Shown here piece after piece: positions 5,080 to 6,734 of a stretch of 6,734 nt of DNA. The stretch is from NCBI GenBank assembly GCA_004525825.1, contig SPBY01000158.1:1-6734 (forward strand), read 5' to 3'. Position 1 is the stretch's first letter. Every line of letters begins with the position of its first letter. The notes under the pieces are model-generated. The model did not search any database. It had not been told where the DNA came from and saw only the letters and a list, made by a program, of their open reading frames with translations. The position numbers and the translations under genes were made by a program. The stretch is from Bacteroidia bacterium (lineage in GTDB: Bacteria; Bacteroidota; Bacteroidia; Bacteroidales; GCA-2748055).

Positions 5080-5454
5080 ATGATGATCATTGTATCTTCC
5101 ATTCTGATTACCCTGGCTCTGGTCTTTTATTCAACAGGAATCTGGGCTGAACGAATTGCGCGGATACTCAAGCCATGGCATGTTGTTACATTCTGGATCG
5201 GATTCTCTTTTGATGTGGCAGGGACCCTTGCCATGCATATGATGGCTGAAGGGAAATTTGATTTGCGGGATCCGCATACCCTGACAGGGCAAATAGCATT
5301 GTGGTTAATGCTGGGTCATGCCATCTGGGCCACCGTAGTGATCCGGAAGTCGATGGAGTCAATGCTCACTAAATTTCACAGATTCAGCATATTCGTTTGG
5401 CTGATCTGGCTGATCCCATATTTTGGAGGCATGTTCCTTGCCATGAGTCATTAG
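5080..5454 (+). CDS. Four-helix membrane protein, HsmA/TIGR03987-like family
   Basis: 124 residues with four predicted membrane helices: about 2-22, 33-55, 68-88 and 101-121. The pattern of SxxITLALVFYSxGIWAER, LKPWH, IGFxFDxxGT, LTGxxALxLMLxHAIWATVV and KFHRFSIFVWLIWLIPYxGG fits a small conserved family I know as HsmA or TIGR03987; the family is recalled, not searched. No biochemical role can be stated. Histidines at 34, 53, 66, 80, 100 and 124 are many for so small a protein. His34, His80 and His100 lie at or within helix ends in the conserved segments, so b-type haem or metal binding is possible (inference). Two start codons in tandem (5080 and 5083) make the start ambiguous by one residue. 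It lies 21 bases after the Rieske gene and 13 before the cytochrome gene, so they are one operon. It would be the inner-membrane member of the set. Confidence 0.85.
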   Translation: MMIIVSSILITLALVFYSTGIWAERIARILKPWHVVTFWIGFSFDVAGTLAMHMMAEGKFDLRDPHTLTGQIALWLMLGHAIWATVVIRKSMESMLTKFHRFSIFVWLIWLIPYFGGMFLAMSH

Positions 5455-5467
5455 CATACTGTCGCCC

Positions 5468-5833
5468 ATGAAAAAGAAACTTATCTATCTGTTGATCCTG
5501 ATGCTTGCAAGTGCTTGCTCCTGGGAGAATGAAGAAACATTCTATCCCGAAGCAGAGAATTGCGACACCCTGGATGTTTCCTATGCCATGGACATTGTGC
5601 CTGTCCTAAGCAATCATTGTTATTCCTGCCACAGCAATGCAAATGCTCCTGACTTTGGTTCCGGGAATGCATTTGAAGACCATGCAGATGTTTCTGCCTC
5701 TTCTTCACTTATTGTGAAGGTCATCAACCACATGGAAGGTATTCCGGCCATGCCGAAGAATTCTGATAAGCTGGATGACTGTACAATAAGTATAATTGAA
5801 GCATGGGTGAATGATGGTAGCCCTGAAAATTAA
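5468..5833 (+). CDS. Monohaem cytochrome c lipoprotein
   Basis: 121 residues. A short signal MKKKLIYLLILMLASAC ends in a lipobox LASAC with Cys17 as the lipidated residue. One covalent haem c site is present, C51-Y-S-C54-H55, inside the typical context DIVPVLSNHCYSCHS. Met95 in GIPAMPKNS is the likely distal ligand. The ending LDDCTISIIEAWVNDGSPEN matches the last helix of the small planctomycete/Bacteroidota cytochrome c domains, which read L-x6-I-x2-W-I/V-x2-G-A/S-x2-N. Cys32 and Cys105 lie outside the haem motif and could form a disulfide that holds the two termini together (inference). The acidic stretch WENEE just after Cys17 suggests outer-membrane sorting and possibly export to the surface. 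It acts as an electron carrier in the envelope and sits between the membrane protein and the barrel gene, 26 bases before the latter. Confidence 0.93.
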   Translation: MKKKLIYLLILMLASACSWENEETFYPEAENCDTLDVSYAMDIVPVLSNHCYSCHSNANAPDFGSGNAFEDHADVSASSSLIVKVINHMEGIPAMPKNSDKLDDCTISIIEAWVNDGSPEN

Positions 5834-5859
5834 ATAGCTGCAATAAACTCAATTGGAAA

Positions 5860-6734
5860 ATGGGAAGGTTTCTTTTAATCTCGTTGATCGCATTATTAGT
5901 TAGCGGTACCAGCATCTACGGACAGGACCTGGAATCTTTCCTTGAAGATCAGATGGAAGAGACCACAGACTATACTTCAGCTACCTTTAAATCAACCCGT
6001 ATTCTTAATGGACATTCCAATGAACTGACCAAGGAGGGCCAGCTTGATTTCAGGATCTCCCACCGGTTTGGAACCATCAATTCGGGTGCCTATGAGTTTT
6101 TCGGCCTGGACCAGGCCCACATTCATCTTGGCCTTGAATATGGTATAAAGGATTGGGTCATGGTAGGTCTTGGAAGGGGAACCTTTGAAAAAACCATAGA
6201 TGGATTTACAAAATTCAGGCTTTTAAGGCAGTCAAAAGGTGTCAGAAATATGCCGGTTTCTGTTTCATTTATGTCTGGTATATATGTGAACGGACTTCGC
6301 TGGAGCGATCCAGAAAGAGAGAATCCTTTCAGACATCGTTTGACTTTTACTCAGCAGTTTATGATTGCCAGGAAATTCAGCCCCGGTTTCTCCCTTCAAC
6401 TGACTCCCTCATATTTGCATCGTAACTTTGTGGAAACATCGCAGGATCCCAACGATATTTTTGCTCTAGGTGCCGGTACCAGGTTAAAACTGAGCAAGAG
6501 GATTTCATTGAATGCTGAATTTTTCTATCTGTTTAAACCAGACAACTCAACCCTTTCCACCGAGATTTATAATCCCTTTTCGCTGGGAATAGATATTGAG
6601 ACCGGTGGACATGTGTTCCAAATTATCCTGACCAATTCGGTAGGAATGAGAGAGAATGCCTTCCTGGGCCACACTACCGGAAAATGGCTAGATGGAGATA
6701 TTCACATCGGATTTAACATTTCCAGGATGTTTCA
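5860..6734 (+). CDS. DUF5777-family outer-membrane beta-barrel protein (3' end outside window)
   Basis: Open from ATG 5860 to the last base, 291 full codons with no stop. A signal peptide covers 1-21 (FLLISLIALLVSG core, IYG before a Gln), followed by a short acidic helix DLESFLEDQMEE. The rest alternates hydrophobic and polar residues in amphipathic strands with many aromatic girdle residues, as in a transmembrane barrel. Family-like segments include TFKSTRILNGHSNE, GQLDFRISHRFG, YEFFGLDQAHIHLGLEYGI, VMVGLGRGTFEKTIDGFTKFRLLRQS and the final GFNISRMF. These match what I know as DUF5777. The last segment is normally very near the C-terminus, so only a few residues should be missing. There is no haem-binding motif and no cysteine, so it cannot carry electrons itself. 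It could act as a channel or as a sheath holding the cytochrome and Rieske lipoproteins (inference). It is in operon with the cytochrome gene. Confidence 0.88.
   Translation, partial: MGRFLLISLIALLVSGTSIYGQDLESFLEDQMEETTDYTSATFKSTRILNGHSNELTKEGQLDFRISHRFGTINSGAYEFFGLDQAHIHLGLEYGIKDWVMVGLGRGTFEKTIDGFTKFRLLRQSKGVRNMPVSVSFMSGIYVNGLRWSDPERENPFRHRLTFTQQFMIARKFSPGFSLQLTPSYLHRNFVETSQDPNDIFALGAGTRLKLSKRISLNAEFFYLFKPDNSTLSTEIYNPFSLGIDIETGGHVFQIILTNSVGMRENAFLGHTTGKWLDGDIHIGFNISRMF

Noticed and set aside
5481..5915. Minus-strand open frames over the cytochrome and barrel genes
   Set aside because: They are antisense to genes with a clear lipobox, haem motif and signal peptide. Their products look compositionally random.

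Overview
The window looks like chromosomal DNA from a member of the Bacteroidota. The evidence is a DUF5777-type outer-membrane barrel, a Bacteroidota-style YceI protein, lipoprotein signals with acidic residues just after the lipid-modified cysteine, very weak Shine-Dalgarno sequences with A-rich leaders, and promoter-like TAnnTTTG elements. Genus cannot be read from the sequence. All eight supported genes lie on the + strand; the first and last run off the window edges.

Layout: (1) 1-288, the C-terminal 95 residues of a TIM-barrel sugar phosphate isomerase/epimerase, followed by a terminator-like hairpin and probably unrelated to what follows. (2) 421-990, a secreted YceI-like lipid-binding protein. 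(3) 1054-1854, an unrecognised cytoplasmic protein, separated by only 3 bases from (4) 1858-3801, a fusion of an N-terminal ferredoxin-type Rieske [2Fe-2S] domain to a complete pyruvate oxidase/acetolactate synthase-like thiamine diphosphate (ThDP) enzyme. (5) 3928-4548, a Crp/Fnr-family regulator. (6) 4633-5058, a bc1-type Rieske lipoprotein. (7) 5080-5454, a four-helix membrane protein of the HsmA/TIGR03987 type. (8) 5468-5833, a monohaem cytochrome c lipoprotein. (9) 5860 to the window end, a DUF5777 beta-barrel, nearly complete. No intergenic stretch reaches 300 bases.

The locus reads as a redox module. The cytoplasmic half pairs a 2-oxoacid-decarboxylating type of flavo/ThDP enzyme with its own iron-sulfur domain. 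The envelope half has a Rieske lipoprotein, a His-rich membrane protein, a c-type cytochrome lipoprotein and an outer-membrane barrel, which are the parts one would expect in an envelope-spanning electron route. The Crp-like regulator sits between the two halves. A near-perfect Crp-type operator, TGTGA-N6-TCACC, overlaps its stop codon and is centred about 41.5 bases upstream of the start predicted from a -7-like element, so the regulator probably activates the envelope operon. The regulator's recognition helix has the Crp-type Arg-Glu-x3-Arg residues, and its only two cysteines (75 and 82) lie close together in the sensor domain.

Domain assignments are well supported by visible motifs. The electron-route model, the direction of electron flow and the signal sensed are inference.
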